DNA of 64,000 nucleotides. Origin: an uncultured Alistipes sp. (GTDB lineage: Bacteria > Bacteroidota > Bacteroidia > Bacteroidales > UBA932). Under the pieces are notes generated by a model, which worked only from the letters and a program-made list of their open reading frames with translations, did not search any database and had not been told where the DNA came from. Of this stretch, positions 17,106-27,322 are shown one piece after another. Location of the stretch: the NCBI GenBank assembly GCA_900544175.1, contig UQUN01000009.1, forward strand, positions 1 to 64,000, read 5' to 3'. The number at the start of each line of letters is the position of its first letter. The first letter of the stretch is position 1. The position numbers were made by a program, and so were the translations under genes.

Positions 17106-18887
17106 CTACATCCTCTCGGGCAGACGGATTCCAAGTATATCCATGGCCTTGACCAGCACCGATGCTATAGTGCCTATGAGCATCAGACGGGCATCGCGCA
17201 AGGCTGCGTTCTCCTCGCGCAGTATGGACACGTCGTGATAGTACTGGTTGAACTCCTTGGCCAGATCGTATGCATAGTTGGCGATGAGGGCAGGAGACAG
17301 GGCCTTTCCCGCCTCGGCCACTTTTTGAGGATACTGATTGAGGAGCTTGATGATATTGATCTCCTTGTCGTTGAAAACGGCTTCCTCAGACACGGCTGGA
17401 GCGTATCCTGCCTCAACTGCCTTGCGCAGGATAGAGCGTATGCGGGCGTGGGTGTACTGGATGAATGGGCCGGTGTTGCCGTTGAAGTCTATCGACTCTT
17501 TCGGGTCGAAGAGCATGGTCTTCTTGGGGTCCACCTTGATTATGAAGTATTTCAGGGCACCCAGACTGAGGGTCCGGAACAGTTCTTCCTGCTCGGTCGC
17601 GCTCATGTCGGCCAGCTTGCCCAGTTCCATGGATGTCTCCTTAGCTGTATTGTACATTTTCTCCAGCAGGTCATCGGCATCGACAACTGTACCCTCGCGG
17701 GACTTCATCTTGCCCTCCGGCAGCTCCACCATACCGTAGGAAAGGTGGTAAATGCTGTCGGCCCATGCGAAGCCGAGCTTTTTCAGTATGAGCTTGAGTA
17801 CCTGGAAATGGTAGTTCTGCTCATTGCCCACCACGTAGACATGCTCGTCCAGACTGTATTCGGTAAATCTCTCAACAGCCGTGCCGAGGTCCTGCGTGAT
17901 GTAGACGGATGTGCCGTCCTTTCTCAGGAGCAGCTTGCGGTCCAGTCCGTCGGCAGTCAGATCGCACCATACCGAACCGTCCTCAGCCCGCTCGAACACC
18001 CCTTTACGCAGCCCTTCCTCCACTAACGACTTACCGTGCAGATAGGTCTGGGACTCGTAGTAGATACGGTCGAACGATACTCCGAGAGCCTTGTACGTCT
18101 CGTCGAAACCTGCATAGACCCATGAGTTCATCGTCTTCCACAGTTCCACTGTCTCAGGGTCACCCTGCTCCCATTTGACAAGCATCTGACGGGCCTCCTG
18201 CAGGATGGGGGCCTTCTCCTCGGCTTCCTCCTTGCTCATGCCCTGGGCCTCCAGCTGAGCCACCTCGGCCTTGTAGAGGTCATTGAACTTCACGTAGAAG
18301 TCTCCCACCAGATGGTCACCCTTCTTGCCGGAGGACTCCGGGGTAACTCCGTTACCGGCTTTCTTCCATGCTATCATGGACTTGCAGATATGGATGCCTC
18401 GGTCATTGACGATATTGGTCCTGATCACCCTATGCCCGTTCTCCTCCAGGAGCCTGGAGACCGACCATCCTAAGAGGATGTTGCGGATATGTCCGAGATG
18501 CAGGGGCTTGTTGGTGTTGGGGGAGGAATACTCCACCATCACGGTCTTCCCGGTGGAGGGAAGATGTCCGAAACTGCCGTCAGCGGCAATGGAGCCGTAG
18601 ACCTCCTTCCAGAAAGAGGGCGCGAACTTGATATTGAGGAAACCCTTCACTACATTGAAGCTCTCTATCTCCGGAGTATTGGCCTTCAGCCACTCTCCTA
18701 TCTCCTGACCTGTGGCCTCGGGAGACTTGCGGGATGTCTTGAGCAGGGGGAAGGTAACGAGGGTCGCATCACCCTCGAACTCTTTTCTGGTCGCCTGGAC
18801 CTGTATGGGCAAATTAACGCCAGAAGCCCCGTAAAGGGCTTCCAACGCACATTTTACCTTGTCTTGAATAAACTGTTCCTGATTCAT
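17106..18887 (-). CDS. argS: Arginyl-tRNA synthetase
   Basis: The 593-residue class I synthetase shows SSPNTNKPLHLGHIRNILLG (HIGH motif as HLGH) near residue 120, the N-terminal additional domain before it, KMKSREGTVVDADDL in place of KMSKS near residue 350, and a C-terminal helical anticodon-binding domain (IQYTHARIRSILRKA). It charges tRNA-Arg. ATG at 18887 (MNQEQFIQDKV) fits the family better than the GTG seven codons upstream, which would overlap the M3 peptidase gene. It is the second gene of a minus-strand run: peptidase, argS, ygiQ. Confidence 0.95.
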   Translation of the reverse strand: MNQEQFIQDKVKCALEALYGASGVNLPIQVQATRKEFEGDATLVTFPLLKTSRKSPEATGQEIGEWLKANTPEIESFNVVKGFLNIKFAPSFWKEVYGSIAADGSFGHLPSTGKTVMVEYSSPNTNKPLHLGHIRNILLGWSVSRLLEENGHRVIRTNIVNDRGIHICKSMIAWKKAGNGVTPESSGKKGDHLVGDFYVKFNDLYKAEVAQLEAQGMSKEEAEEKAPILQEARQMLVKWEQGDPETVELWKTMNSWVYAGFDETYKALGVSFDRIYYESQTYLHGKSLVEEGLRKGVFERAEDGSVWCDLTADGLDRKLLLRKDGTSVYITQDLGTAVERFTEYSLDEHVYVVGNEQNYHFQVLKLILKKLGFAWADSIYHLSYGMVELPEGKMKSREGTVVDADDLLEKMYNTAKETSMELGKLADMSATEQEELFRTLSLGALKYFIIKVDPKKTMLFDPKESIDFNGNTGPFIQYTHARIRSILRKAVEAGYAPAVSEEAVFNDKEINIIKLLNQYPQKVAEAGKALSPALIANYAYDLAKEFNQYYHDVSILREENAALRDARLMLIGTIASVLVKAMDILGIRLPERM

Positions 18888-18907
18888 ATAGGGTATTGGT
18901 ATTGACA

Positions 18908-21004
18908 CTATTTAAGACCTCTGTTTGCGAGAAGGGGATCGATGCCTGGTTCCTTGCCGCGGAAATTGACGTAGAGGGTCATGGCGTCGTCCTCACCTCC
19001 GCGCTCGAGGATTTCCTCGCGGAACTTGCGGGCCACCTCCTGGTTGAAGATGTCACCGGTCTCCTTGAATGCCTCGTAGGCGTCAGCATCCAGGACCTCT
19101 GCCCAGATATAGCTGTAGTAACCTACTGTATAGCCTCCTCCGAACACGTGGGTAAAATAGGTAGAGCGGTAGCGGGGAGGAATCTGGGACAGCAGACCGC
19201 GGTCACCGAGTACTTTAGCCTCGAACTTATTGACATCCAGGTCGGCGGGAATCTCATCCATGATGAAGTAGTCCATATCGAGCAGGGAGGCTGCCAGATA
19301 CTCGGTTGTGGCGAAGCCCTGTCCGTATTTGCCGGACCTGTCGAGCTTGTCTACCAGTTCCTGAGGAATCACCTCGCCTGTCTGATAATGCTTTGCATAT
19401 ACCTTAAGCACCTCAGGCTCGAATGCCCAGTGCTCGTTGATCTGCGAGGGGAGCTCCACGAAATCGCGGGTCATCGGTGCATTGCCCTGATACCTGACGT
19501 CCTGGAGAAGGGACTGAAGAGCATGCCCGAATTCATGGAAAAATGTCTCGGTCTCATCAGGCGTCAGGAGCGCAGGGACATCATCGTTGCTGCGTGTAAA
19601 GTTGCCCACGATGGATACGACAGGCAACACTCTGCTGCCGTCCTTATAATACTGTTCCCTGTATCCGGTACACCATGCCCCTCCCCTCTTCAGACCAGGA
19701 CGGGCGAACATGTCCATGAAAAGGATGCCGAGCTGTGAGCCGTCCGCATCCTTGCACTCGAAAGCCTGCGCCTCCGGAACCGGGACAGGCACGTTGTCCA
19801 ACTGGTGGAACGTAATGCCGTAAAGGCGGTTGGCCACATAAAAGATACCGTCGCGCACATTGTCGTATTGAAAATAAGGCTTGAGATCGTCCTCGGCGAA
19901 GTCGAATTTGGCAGCCTTGGCCTTCTCGAAGTAGTATCTCCAGTCAGCGGCTGTCAGTTCATCATTGACTCCCTGAGCCTTGGCGATAGGATACATATCG
20001 GCGAGCTCACGCTTTGCGGATTCCAGAGCGGGAGTCCAGAGCTGGTCAAGGAGACTGTAGACAGCCTCGGGAGTCTTGGCCATGCGGTCCTCGAGAACGA
20101 ACTCGGCATAGTTGTCAAAGCCCATGATCCTGGCTTTCTGATTGTAGAGGTTCACCATCTCCACGACAATGGCCTTGTTGTCATTGCCATTGCCGTTATT
20201 GCCACGGTTCAGGTATCCGTCGAGGAGCTTTGTCCTAAGCATGCGGTTGTCGTCAAACTGGAGGAACGGCATGACACTGGCATTGTCCAGTCCGAATGCC
20301 CACCAGCCATCCATTCCCTTGTCAGAAGCCCTTGCCGCAGCCGATGCCACTGCCGATGCAGGCAGACCGGAAAGGTCATCCTTATTCTCAACCACCAGCG
20401 TGAAGTCCGCCGTCTCCTTCAGCACATTCTGCTCGAAAAGCAGCTGAAGTTCGGAAAGACGGGAATTGATCTTACGGAGCTCCTCCTTCTTGTCTTCCGG
20501 AAGAGTGGCTCCGGAACGCTCATAGCTTTTGTACGTCTCTGTCAGCAGACGCATCTGGTCCTGCTCCAGTCCGAGTGCGTTCCTGCTGTCATATACAGCC
20601 TTGATGCGCCCGAACAGCTTTTCGTTCATGGCTACCCCATTGAAATGGTCACTGATGACAGGCACCAGTTCTGTCTCAAGCGCCATCAGCTCAGGTGTGG
20701 CGTTTATGGACGTCCCGTTTGAAAATACGGCATAGATACGGTCCAGCAGCTCCCCTGAATTGTCGAGTGCCACTATCGTGTTCTCGAACGTGGGTGGCTC
20801 AGGATTATTGACAATCGCGTCTATCTCCCTGTCGTGCTCCTCTATAGCCTTGAGTATAGCTGGTTTATAATGTTCTGTCTTTATTTCCTGGAACGGGGCT
20901 ACGCCGAAAGGCGTGTCCCATTCTTCTAAAAGGGGATTCCTGTCACATGATGTCATCATAAGTACGGTTGCGGCCAATGCCGTTGCGCTGATAAAATGTC
21001 TCAT
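18908..21004 (-). CDS. M3-family dipeptidyl carboxypeptidase, lipoprotein
   Basis: The 698-residue protein has the thimet-oligopeptidase zinc site FFHEFGHALQSLL (HExxH) near residue 480, with ETFFHE and downstream FATTEYLAASLLDMDYF and GYYSYIWAEVLDADAYEAF typical of Dcp. The N-terminus MRHFISATALAATVLMMTSC is a lipoprotein signal, so the enzyme should act in the periplasm, cleaving dipeptides from the C-termini of peptides or short oligopeptides. Full length for the family. It precedes argS with 20 bases between. Confidence 0.92.
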   Translation of the reverse strand: MRHFISATALAATVLMMTSCDRNPLLEEWDTPFGVAPFQEIKTEHYKPAILKAIEEHDREIDAIVNNPEPPTFENTIVALDNSGELLDRIYAVFSNGTSINATPELMALETELVPVISDHFNGVAMNEKLFGRIKAVYDSRNALGLEQDQMRLLTETYKSYERSGATLPEDKKEELRKINSRLSELQLLFEQNVLKETADFTLVVENKDDLSGLPASAVASAAARASDKGMDGWWAFGLDNASVMPFLQFDDNRMLRTKLLDGYLNRGNNGNGNDNKAIVVEMVNLYNQKARIMGFDNYAEFVLEDRMAKTPEAVYSLLDQLWTPALESAKRELADMYPIAKAQGVNDELTAADWRYYFEKAKAAKFDFAEDDLKPYFQYDNVRDGIFYVANRLYGITFHQLDNVPVPVPEAQAFECKDADGSQLGILFMDMFARPGLKRGGAWCTGYREQYYKDGSRVLPVVSIVGNFTRSNDDVPALLTPDETETFFHEFGHALQSLLQDVRYQGNAPMTRDFVELPSQINEHWAFEPEVLKVYAKHYQTGEVIPQELVDKLDRSGKYGQGFATTEYLAASLLDMDYFIMDEIPADLDVNKFEAKVLGDRGLLSQIPPRYRSTYFTHVFGGGYTVGYYSYIWAEVLDADAYEAFKETGDIFNQEVARKFREEILERGGEDDAMTLYVNFRGKEPGIDPLLANRGLK

Positions 21005-21045
21005 TTACGATAGATTCTGAAAGGTCTGTTATGGTTTTCCGATTA

Positions 21046-21906
21046 TTATCCGAGATAGCTCTTGAGAAGTTTGCTCCTATTGCTGTGACGGAGACGCCTT
21101 ATGGCCTTCTCCTTTATCTGCCTTACCCTCTCGCGTGTAAGTCCGAACTTCTCGCCTATTTCCTCAAGGGTCATCTCCTGAGTGCCGATTCCGAAGAAGT
21201 CCTTCACGATATCCCTCTCCCTCTCGGTAAGTGTGGACAAGGCTCTCTCTATCTCCTTGTTCAATGACTCGTTGACGAGCCCCTTGTCCGCATTGGGCGA
21301 GTCGTTGTTGACAAGGACGTCCAGCAGGCTGTTGTCCTCACCTTCCACGAAAGGAGCATCAACGGAGACATGACGGCCTGACACCCTGAGAGTGTCTGCA
21401 ATCTTGTCCCTCGGTATATCAAGAATCTCCGCAAGCTCGTCAGGAGAAGGCATCCTCTCATTGTCCTGCTCGAACTTGGAGAGAGCCTTGTTGATCTTGT
21501 TCAATGACCCCACCTGGTTCAGAGGCAGACGCACTATCCTGGACTGCTCGGCCAGAGCCTGCAGAATGGACTGGCGTATCCACCACACCGCATAGGAGAT
21601 AAACTTGAATCCACGGGTCTCGTCAAACTTCTCCGCTGCCTTTATAAGGCCAAGGTTACCCTCATTGATAAGGTCAGGAAGACTCAGCCCCTGGTTCTGA
21701 TACTGTTTCGCAACAGAAACGACGAAGCGGAGATTGGCTTTCGTCAGTTTGTCAAGAGCCTTCTGATCGCCCTTGCGAATCCTCTGTGCCAACTCCACTT
21801 CTTCTTCCACCGATATGAGCTCCTCCCTGCCGATCTCCTGAAGATACTTGTCCAGAGAGGCGCTCTCACGGTTGGTAATCGATTTTGTAATTTTTAATTG
21901 TCTCAT
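21046..21906 (-). CDS. rpoD: Primary sigma factor, short Bacteroidota type
   Basis: At 286 residues this is the compact primary sigma factor of Bacteroidota. Region 1.2 ([20 protein letters not shown]), region 2 ([24 protein letters not shown] segment [12 protein letters not shown], then [20 protein letters not shown]) and region 4 ([20 protein letters not shown]) are all present, while the long acidic region 1.1 and the insert seen in E. coli are absent. It directs RNA polymerase to the TTTG / TAnnTTTG promoters, several of which are visible in this window. It stands 5 bases downstream of htrA. Confidence 0.95.
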   Translation of the reverse strand: MRQLKITKSITNRESASLDKYLQEIGREELISVEEEVELAQRIRKGDQKALDKLTKANLRFVVSVAKQYQNQGLSLPDLINEGNLGLIKAAEKFDETRGFKFISYAVWWIRQSILQALAEQSRIVRLPLNQVGSLNKINKALSKFEQDNERMPSPDELAEILDIPRDKIADTLRVSGRHVSVDAPFVEGEDNSLLDVLVNNDSPNADKGLVNESLNKEIERALSTLTERERDIVKDFFGIGTQEMTLEEIGEKFGLTRERVRQIKEKAIRRLRHSNRSKLLKSYLG

Positions 21907-21911
21907 TATTT

Positions 21912-23345
21912 TTATAAACCTATTCCAAAATAATAGAGGTCACCGCTCGGATCAAAGCCCTCGATCAACAGGGATCTCCTTGCCTTCTTGACTTCAGCGG
22001 CCACATCCTGAGGAGAGGCTACAGGGGAATTGTTTATATAGGTAATGATGAATCCTTCCTTTATACCTGCATCCCTTATCTTGCCCTTGTCCACCGACAC
22101 CACTTTCACACCTGCTTTCAGACCCAGCTTCTGCAGCTCGCTCTTGGGTGCGGGCGCCAGCTGTGCACCGAACAGGTTGACATTGCCCTGAAGGTTGTAG
22201 GCATTCATCTCCTGTGTCTCCCTGCCGATCAGGGTCGCAGTCAGCCTGAGTACCTTGTCTCCACGCATGATTTCCAGCTCGACCACGTCTCCTGGACTAT
22301 GCTGGCTGATAGCCTCCTGAACCTCGGTACTCTTGACCACCGCCATACTGTCTATGGCCAGAAGCACGTCACCTTTCCTTACTCCAGCCTTCTCTGCGGC
22401 ACTTCCGTTGAGAACCTCGTCTATATATACGCCATCTGATGTGGAAAGTTTCATTTTTTCCTTCAAAGTTTCGGTATTATTGAGCATGCTTATTCCAAGA
22501 ACAGCTCTCTGCACCGAACCGTACTCCTTGAAATCGTCTGCAATCTTCTTGACTATATTCACTGGTATCGCGAACGAATATCCGGCATAAGACCCTGTCT
22601 GAGAGATAATCGCCGTATTTATCCCTATCAGTTCTCCCTTGATGTTGACAAGTGCTCCGCCACTGTTGCCAGGATTGACAGCCGCATCCGTCTGTATGAA
22701 CGACTCTATCTTGAACTCTCCTGAATAGTTGGGCATGGAACGGCCCTTGGCACTCACAATACCGGCAGTTATAGTGGATGTCAGACCGTAGGGACTGCCT
22801 ATGGCCAGCACCCATTCTCCGAGCCGCAGGTTGTCCGAGTCTCCCATCGGGATCACCGGAAGGCCCTTTGCGTCTATTTTAAGAAGTGCCACGTCCGTGG
22901 CAGGATCGGTACCGATGATATCCGCCTTGAATGTCTTGTTCTCGCCCACGGTCACCTCTATCTCAGATGCTCCTGACACGACATGGTTGTTGGTAACTAT
23001 GAATCCGTCCTCGGAAATAATCACACCTGAACCTGTACCCACCTGTTCTCTTGGAATAGTGTTTCCGAATCCGAAAAAATAATCGAATATCGAAGACGGT
23101 CCCTGCGGCTGTTCACTCCGCTTCACCACCTTCACATACACGACTGCCTTCACAGCCGTCTCCGCCGCATAGGTGAAGTCAGGATACTCTCCCGATATGC
23201 TCACATTCCTTACCGCGGCGCCCGCTGTATCCGTATATACATATGTGCCGTTATCACTGCCGCCTGTCATTTTTGCGGCCACATAACCTGCAAGTCCTCC
23301 CGCTATGACGGCAGCCAGGACTATCAACCAACTTTTCTTTCTCAT
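21912..23345 (-). CDS. htrA: HtrA/Deg-type periplasmic serine protease
   Basis: The 477-residue protein has an N-terminal signal/anchor ([20 protein letters not shown]), a trypsin-like domain with His in [15 protein letters not shown], Asp in [11 protein letters not shown] and Ser in [16 protein letters not shown], then two PDZ domains ([20 protein letters not shown] and a second from about residue 385). It degrades or refolds damaged envelope proteins in the periplasm. Length and order are standard for Do-type proteases. It is divergent from dnaN and is followed closely by rpoD. Confidence 0.94.
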   Translation of the reverse strand: MRKKSWLIVLAAVIAGGLAGYVAAKMTGGSDNGTYVYTDTAGAAVRNVSISGEYPDFTYAAETAVKAVVYVKVVKRSEQPQGPSSIFDYFFGFGNTIPREQVGTGSGVIISEDGFIVTNNHVVSGASEIEVTVGENKTFKADIIGTDPATDVALLKIDAKGLPVIPMGDSDNLRLGEWVLAIGSPYGLTSTITAGIVSAKGRSMPNYSGEFKIESFIQTDAAVNPGNSGGALVNIKGELIGINTAIISQTGSYAGYSFAIPVNIVKKIADDFKEYGSVQRAVLGISMLNNTETLKEKMKLSTSDGVYIDEVLNGSAAEKAGVRKGDVLLAIDSMAVVKSTEVQEAISQHSPGDVVELEIMRGDKVLRLTATLIGRETQEMNAYNLQGNVNLFGAQLAPAPKSELQKLGLKAGVKVVSVDKGKIRDAGIKEGFIITYINNSPVASPQDVAAEVKKARRSLLIEGFDPSGDLYYFGIGL

Positions 23346-23404
23346 AATCTGTTAATTTTTGATTCTGTTCAACAATTAACTCAAATTATATGCCAAAATT
23401 TTTA

Positions 23405-23412
23405 TACATTTG
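23405..23412 (+). promoter_or_regulatory. -7 box TACATTTG upstream of dnaN
   Basis: TACATTTG lies 32 bases before the dnaN start and matches TAnnTTTG. No good -33 element is seen at 19-21 bases. Confidence 0.4.
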
Positions 23413-23444
23413 TGTCCTGGAACAGCAGTAAACACACATATAAA

Positions 23445-24572
23445 ATGAACTTCACAATATCCAGCACAGAACTTTTGCACGGACTTGTATCCGGGCTTAG
23501 AGTGATTTCGAACAAGACGACAGCTCCCATTCTGGACAACTTCCTGTTCATACTGAGGGGAGCCTCCCTTGAGATCACCGCTTCTGACTCCGAGACGACA
23601 CTCAAGACAGTCATACCTGTGGATGAGGTAAAGGAAGAAGGAGCGGCGGCAGTACCCGCAAAAATCCTCACCGATTCCCTGAAAGAGTTCCCCGACATGC
23701 CCATAGAACTTAAGACCCTCGAGGACAACAACACCATGGAGATAAGCTGGGCGACGGGTGCGCAGAAGATTCCGTTCTTTCCGGCCGAGTATTATCCTGA
23801 ACTGCCTGCCATCGACGAAACTGCCGTATCGGTCAGGATATCGGCTGACTCGCTGTCAGCAGGACTCGGCTACACACTTTACGCCACAGCTGACGAGATT
23901 CTCAGACCGGTGATGAACGGCGTACTGTTCGACCTGTCTCCCGAGTCAGTATCCCTCGTGGCATCAGACTCGCACAAACTTGTATGCTACACGAGGACAG
24001 ACATAAAATGCGAGAACAAGTCATCATTCATACTGCCTAAGAAGCCGGCGTCGATTCTACGCGGACTCCTGGCAAAGTCTGACAGTGACGTAACTGTCAC
24101 TTTTGACGGCAAGAACGCACATTTCCAGTTCGACAGCTTCATCATGGTGGGCCGTCTTGTTGACGGGACATATCCGGCCTACAGGACAGTAATCCCAAAG
24201 AACAACCAGAACAAGATGCTGATAGGACGCCTTACACTGCTGAATGCGGTCAAGCGCGTGTCCGTATGCTCCAACCAGGCAACTTCCAGCATGAAACTGT
24301 CTCTCTCCTTCAACCAGCTGACCATATCGGCCCAGGACACAGGCTTCTCCATATCGGCACATGAGACACTGCCCTGCCAGTATGACGGAGATCCGATGGA
24401 CATAGGGTTCAAGTCAACCTTCCTGATAGAGATACTGTCCAACCTTCCCTACGAGGAGATATGCCTCGAGCTGGCCGACCCTGCCAGAGCGGCGCTTATC
24501 CTGGCCGCCGAGGACCACAATCCCGACGAGGATATCTGTGCCCTGCTCATGCCAATCCGTATTCCCAACTAA
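23445..24572 (+). CDS. dnaN: DNA polymerase III beta subunit (sliding clamp)
   Basis: The 375-residue protein has the three repeated clamp domains, with VISNKTTAPILDNFLFILRG in the first, RPVMNGVLFDLSPESVSLVA in the second and the C-terminal ending CALLMPIRIPN that is typical of DnaN. It forms a ring around DNA that holds polymerase III and other repair enzymes, including UmuC with its QMSIF motif in this window. The ATG at 23445 (MNFTISSTELLHG) is chosen because the family begins there; a longer frame starting at 23412 would overlap the -7 box. Confidence 0.96.
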   Translation: MNFTISSTELLHGLVSGLRVISNKTTAPILDNFLFILRGASLEITASDSETTLKTVIPVDEVKEEGAAAVPAKILTDSLKEFPDMPIELKTLEDNNTMEISWATGAQKIPFFPAEYYPELPAIDETAVSVRISADSLSAGLGYTLYATADEILRPVMNGVLFDLSPESVSLVASDSHKLVCYTRTDIKCENKSSFILPKKPASILRGLLAKSDSDVTVTFDGKNAHFQFDSFIMVGRLVDGTYPAYRTVIPKNNQNKMLIGRLTLLNAVKRVSVCSNQATSSMKLSLSFNQLTISAQDTGFSISAHETLPCQYDGDPMDIGFKSTFLIEILSNLPYEEICLELADPARAALILAAEDHNPDEDICALLMPIRIPN

Positions 24573-24583
24573 TTCCCATTCTG

Positions 24584-25366
24584 ATGAAACTCAATCTCAA
24601 GAACCCGATAATATTCTTCGACATAGAAAGCACAGGCCTCAATGTGGCCAACGACAGGATTGTGGAGATATCCATGGTCAAGGTGATGCCTGACGGCTCC
24701 ACCGAAGTAAAGACCAGAAGACTCAATCCGACAATACATATTTCGGAAGAATCCAGCAAGATACACGGCATACATGACGAGGATGTCAAGGACTGCCCCA
24801 CATTCAACCAGATAGCCAAATCCTTGGCGAAATGGATGGAAGGCTGCGATATAGCAGGATACAACTCCAACAAGTTCGACATTCCGATGCTGTACGAGGA
24901 ATTCCTGAGAGCCGGTGTCGATTTCGATTTCCGCAAGCGGAAGCTCGTAGACGTACAGAACATCTTCCACAAAAAAGAGCAGAGGACACTCTCTGCCGCA
25001 TACAAGTTCTACTGTCACAAGGAGCTGGACAATGCCCACTCCGCAGAGGCCGACACCATGGCTACATACGAGATACTGCAGGCCCAGCTGGACAAGTACC
25101 GGAACGACGAGAAGGACCCGCTGCTGAACGACATTGCGTTCCTGTCCGACTACTCCTCCAAGACCCGGCTTGCAGACTACGCAGGACGCATAATCTACAA
25201 TGAACAGGGAGTTGAGATATTCAATTTCGGAAAGCACAAAGGCAAGCCGGTAGCCGAAGTGCTCCACAACGAGCCGAGCTATTACTCCTGGATGATGAAC
25301 GGAGACTTCACTCTGGACACCAAGAAAGTCCTTACAGAGATAAAGATCAAGTCATCGATAAAGTGA
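24584..25366 (+). CDS. DnaQ-type 3'-5' exonuclease (DNA polymerase III epsilon-like)
   Basis: The 260-residue protein shows the DEDDh exonuclease motifs: IIFFDIESTGL (Exo I, Asp and Glu), the central AGYNSNKFDIPML (Exo II) and NAHSAEADTMATYEIL (Exo III His and Asp). A C-terminal part, EIFNFGKHKGKPVAEVLHNE then YYSWMMNGDF, is common in Bacteroidota versions. It should proofread or trim 3' ends with two metal ions. Start ATG 24584 lies 11 bases after the dnaN stop and fits the family; the frame extends upstream only inside dnaN. The last codons overlap the next gene (GTGA). Confidence 0.9.
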   Translation: MKLNLKNPIIFFDIESTGLNVANDRIVEISMVKVMPDGSTEVKTRRLNPTIHISEESSKIHGIHDEDVKDCPTFNQIAKSLAKWMEGCDIAGYNSNKFDIPMLYEEFLRAGVDFDFRKRKLVDVQNIFHKKEQRTLSAAYKFYCHKELDNAHSAEADTMATYEILQAQLDKYRNDEKDPLLNDIAFLSDYSSKTRLADYAGRIIYNEQGVEIFNFGKHKGKPVAEVLHNEPSYYSWMMNGDFTLDTKKVLTEIKIKSSIK

Positions 25367-25935
25367 ACATACTGGTCTCCCCATACAGCCGGGGGCATTT
25401 CTACTTCCGGTCCGACTCCACCCTGATAAGGATGCTGACTGACTTCTATGCGCCTGACTACGTTAAAAGTGTATTTGCCGTACCAGTACTGTGTTTCAGG
25501 TCAATGCGGTCAGGAAAAGCCGTGCCGGCCAGATTCGCCGAAAGATATCTCGGCCCTTTCTCATGCGGGATACTACTGCGTCCTGTCCTGAGCGAAGGCT
25601 ATGCTGAAGAAGAGGACAGGGTATTCGTGGAAAACGCACTGGACTACACCACCGTAATCCCATACAGCCTTCTCCCTGCAGACAGGCTAAGGGACTTCAT
25701 CTCTGCAAAAAGACCGTTCACGATAAAAATCAACGGTATTACTAAAGTTGAAATAACGACAGTACCCGAGTCAGAGAATATCCGTACCAGGTTCGAGGAG
25801 ATCAGCAGGTACAGTTCACTAAGGACCGGGGATTTCATAGCACTCGAACTGTCCGAACCTGTACCGGTAGGAAGCGACGAGCATCTTACTGCCCGCTTTG
25901 GAGTTGAAGGAAATATCAGTTTCGTCGTACACTGA
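25363..25935 (+). CDS. Protein of unknown function downstream of the DnaQ-type exonuclease
   Basis: A 190-residue protein that starts at GTG 25363, overlapping the exonuclease stop by four bases, so it is probably translated by coupling. The N-terminus MNILVSPYSRGHFYFRSDST and the middle FCRSMRSGKAVPARFA-type segment have no motif I can place. The tail RYSSLRTGDFIALELSEPVP resembles the gate strand of fumarylacetoacetate hydrolase-fold proteins, but their metal-binding residues are not evident. Its last 20 bases overlap the convergent flavoprotein gene. Conserved hypothetical by context; function unknown. Confidence 0.6.
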   Translation: MNILVSPYSRGHFYFRSDSTLIRMLTDFYAPDYVKSVFAVPVLCFRSMRSGKAVPARFAERYLGPFSCGILLRPVLSEGYAEEEDRVFVENALDYTTVIPYSLLPADRLRDFISAKRPFTIKINGITKVEITTVPESENIRTRFEEISRYSSLRTGDFIALELSEPVPVGSDEHLTARFGVEGNISFVVH

Positions 25936-27160
25936 CAGCAGCAGCCCTTACCGCAGAGACTGCGGTGGAAAATGCTATCTGCAGGTTGTATCCACCTGTA
26001 TCCGCGTCCAGATCAAGCACCTCGCCTGCAAAATACAGACCTTTCACTATTTTCGACTCCATCGTTTTTCTGGACACCTCCTTCAAACTGACACCTCCGG
26101 ATGTGACAACGGCTCTCGTATATCCCACATAGGACTTTACAGGTATCCTCCAATGCTTGAGCTTCACGGGCAGACTACTGACAGTAAGCGACGGTTCCGC
26201 ATCCATGAACGGCTTGACGGCCTGGATCGGCAACAGCCTCTCCAAGTACCTTGACAACGCGACACCCGGTACATATTCCCTCTGAATACGGTTTTTCAGT
26301 TCCTCCTCCGTAACAGCCGGTTTCAGGTCCACCATCAGCTCCACTTTCTTGCCCTCGTCCAAAGCCTTTACTGCCCTGCGGCTTACCCGGAATCCGAGCG
26401 CTCCTTCCAGACCGTCCATAGTAAAAGTAAGTTCGCCGAACTCATTCTGCACCTCCCCTCCGTCAACTAACAGCGAAAGTCCCACATTCTTCAAGGTAAG
26501 ACCTGCCAGCGAATAATTGTATTTTTCCGGAATCAGTGCTGTCAGAGATGGCCTTGTAGCTACAACAGTATGTCCGAAATCTCCTGCTATCCTGTAGCCG
26601 TCTCCTGTAGAGCCGGTGGCAGGATATGACAATCCGCCTGTAGCCACAATCACAGCAGCCGCACCTACAGTCTCAACCATCATCTTTCCTGATAAATCCA
26701 GCACTTCCAGACGGAAGCCCACTCCGTCCGCCCCTGCCTTGACTGAAAGCACTTCGTGATTGCAGAACACATCCACATTGGACGCCTCACGCACCCTGCG
26801 TTCAAGTGCATTTCTCACATCAATGCTCTTTCCCGACAACGGGAACACCCTCATTCCCCTCTCCACAACCGTCCTAAGACCAAGACTGTTGAAAAAAGCC
26901 ACTGTTTCCTCATTGGAAAAGGCCATGAAAGCCGGCCTGAAGAATCCTGAATCGGGATGGACATGCTCCCTGAACTCCTCCCACTGACGCGCATTCGTCA
27001 TGTTGCACCTGCCTTTTCCCGTAAGCAATACCTTTCTGCCCAACTGGCTGTTTTTTTCAAAAACGGCTATGCGGCATTCAATACCACTCGATACAGCTGC
27101 CGCCATCAACCCTGCTGCTCCTCCCCCTACTATAACAATGTCATATTCCTGCGTCAACAT
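25916..27160 (-). CDS. HI0933/BaiN-type FAD-dependent flavoprotein
   Basis: The 414-residue protein opens with YDIVIVGGGAAGLMAAAVSS, an FAD-binding Rossmann loop, followed by GKGRCNMTNA, the family's signature near residue 50. AVIVATGGLSYPATGSTGDG (about residue 165) and the C-terminal GLYFAGEVLDLDADTGGYNL close the FAD site. The family includes aminoacetone-type oxidoreductases and bile-acid reductase BaiN, but most members have no proven substrate. Cytoplasmic. It overlaps the convergent unknown gene by 20 bases at the 3' ends, with no terminator visible between them. Confidence 0.85.
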   Translation of the reverse strand: MLTQEYDIVIVGGGAAGLMAAAVSSGIECRIAVFEKNSQLGRKVLLTGKGRCNMTNARQWEEFREHVHPDSGFFRPAFMAFSNEETVAFFNSLGLRTVVERGMRVFPLSGKSIDVRNALERRVREASNVDVFCNHEVLSVKAGADGVGFRLEVLDLSGKMMVETVGAAAVIVATGGLSYPATGSTGDGYRIAGDFGHTVVATRPSLTALIPEKYNYSLAGLTLKNVGLSLLVDGGEVQNEFGELTFTMDGLEGALGFRVSRRAVKALDEGKKVELMVDLKPAVTEEELKNRIQREYVPGVALSRYLERLLPIQAVKPFMDAEPSLTVSSLPVKLKHWRIPVKSYVGYTRAVVTSGGVSLKEVSRKTMESKIVKGLYFAGEVLDLDADTGGYNLQIAFSTAVSAVRAAAVSVRRN

Positions 27161-27202
27161 AACTACCGTTGTATTTATTTCGCAAAATTAGAATTTATTT
27201 TC

Positions 27203-27210
27203 TATATTTG
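27203..27210 (+). promoter_or_regulatory. -7 box TATATTTG for tRNA-Thr
   Basis: TATATTTG is an exact TAnnTTTG match ending 16 bases before the tRNA. No -33 element at the standard spacing is seen. Confidence 0.5.
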
Positions 27211-27226
27211 CAGTCTCTAATCAAAA

Positions 27227-27299
27227 GCCTCTTTAGCTCAGCTGGTAGAGCAGCTCATTCGTAATGAGCAGGTCGTGGGTTCGAGTCCCATGAGAGGCT
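27227..27299 (+). tRNA. tRNA-Thr (CGT)
   Basis: A 73-base cloverleaf. The acceptor GCCTCTT pairs with GAGAGGC, with one G-U pair. The D arm contains AGCTCAGCTGGTAGAGC, and the anticodon stem GCTCA/TGAGC encloses loop TTCGTAA with anticodon CGT. The T arm is GTGGGTTCGAGTCCCAT. CGT reads ACG threonine codons. The discriminator base is T and CCA is not encoded. A T-rich stretch follows before the GH97 gene. Confidence 0.95.
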
Positions 27300-27322
27300 C
27301 TCTTTATTCTCATTTTTCAGCC

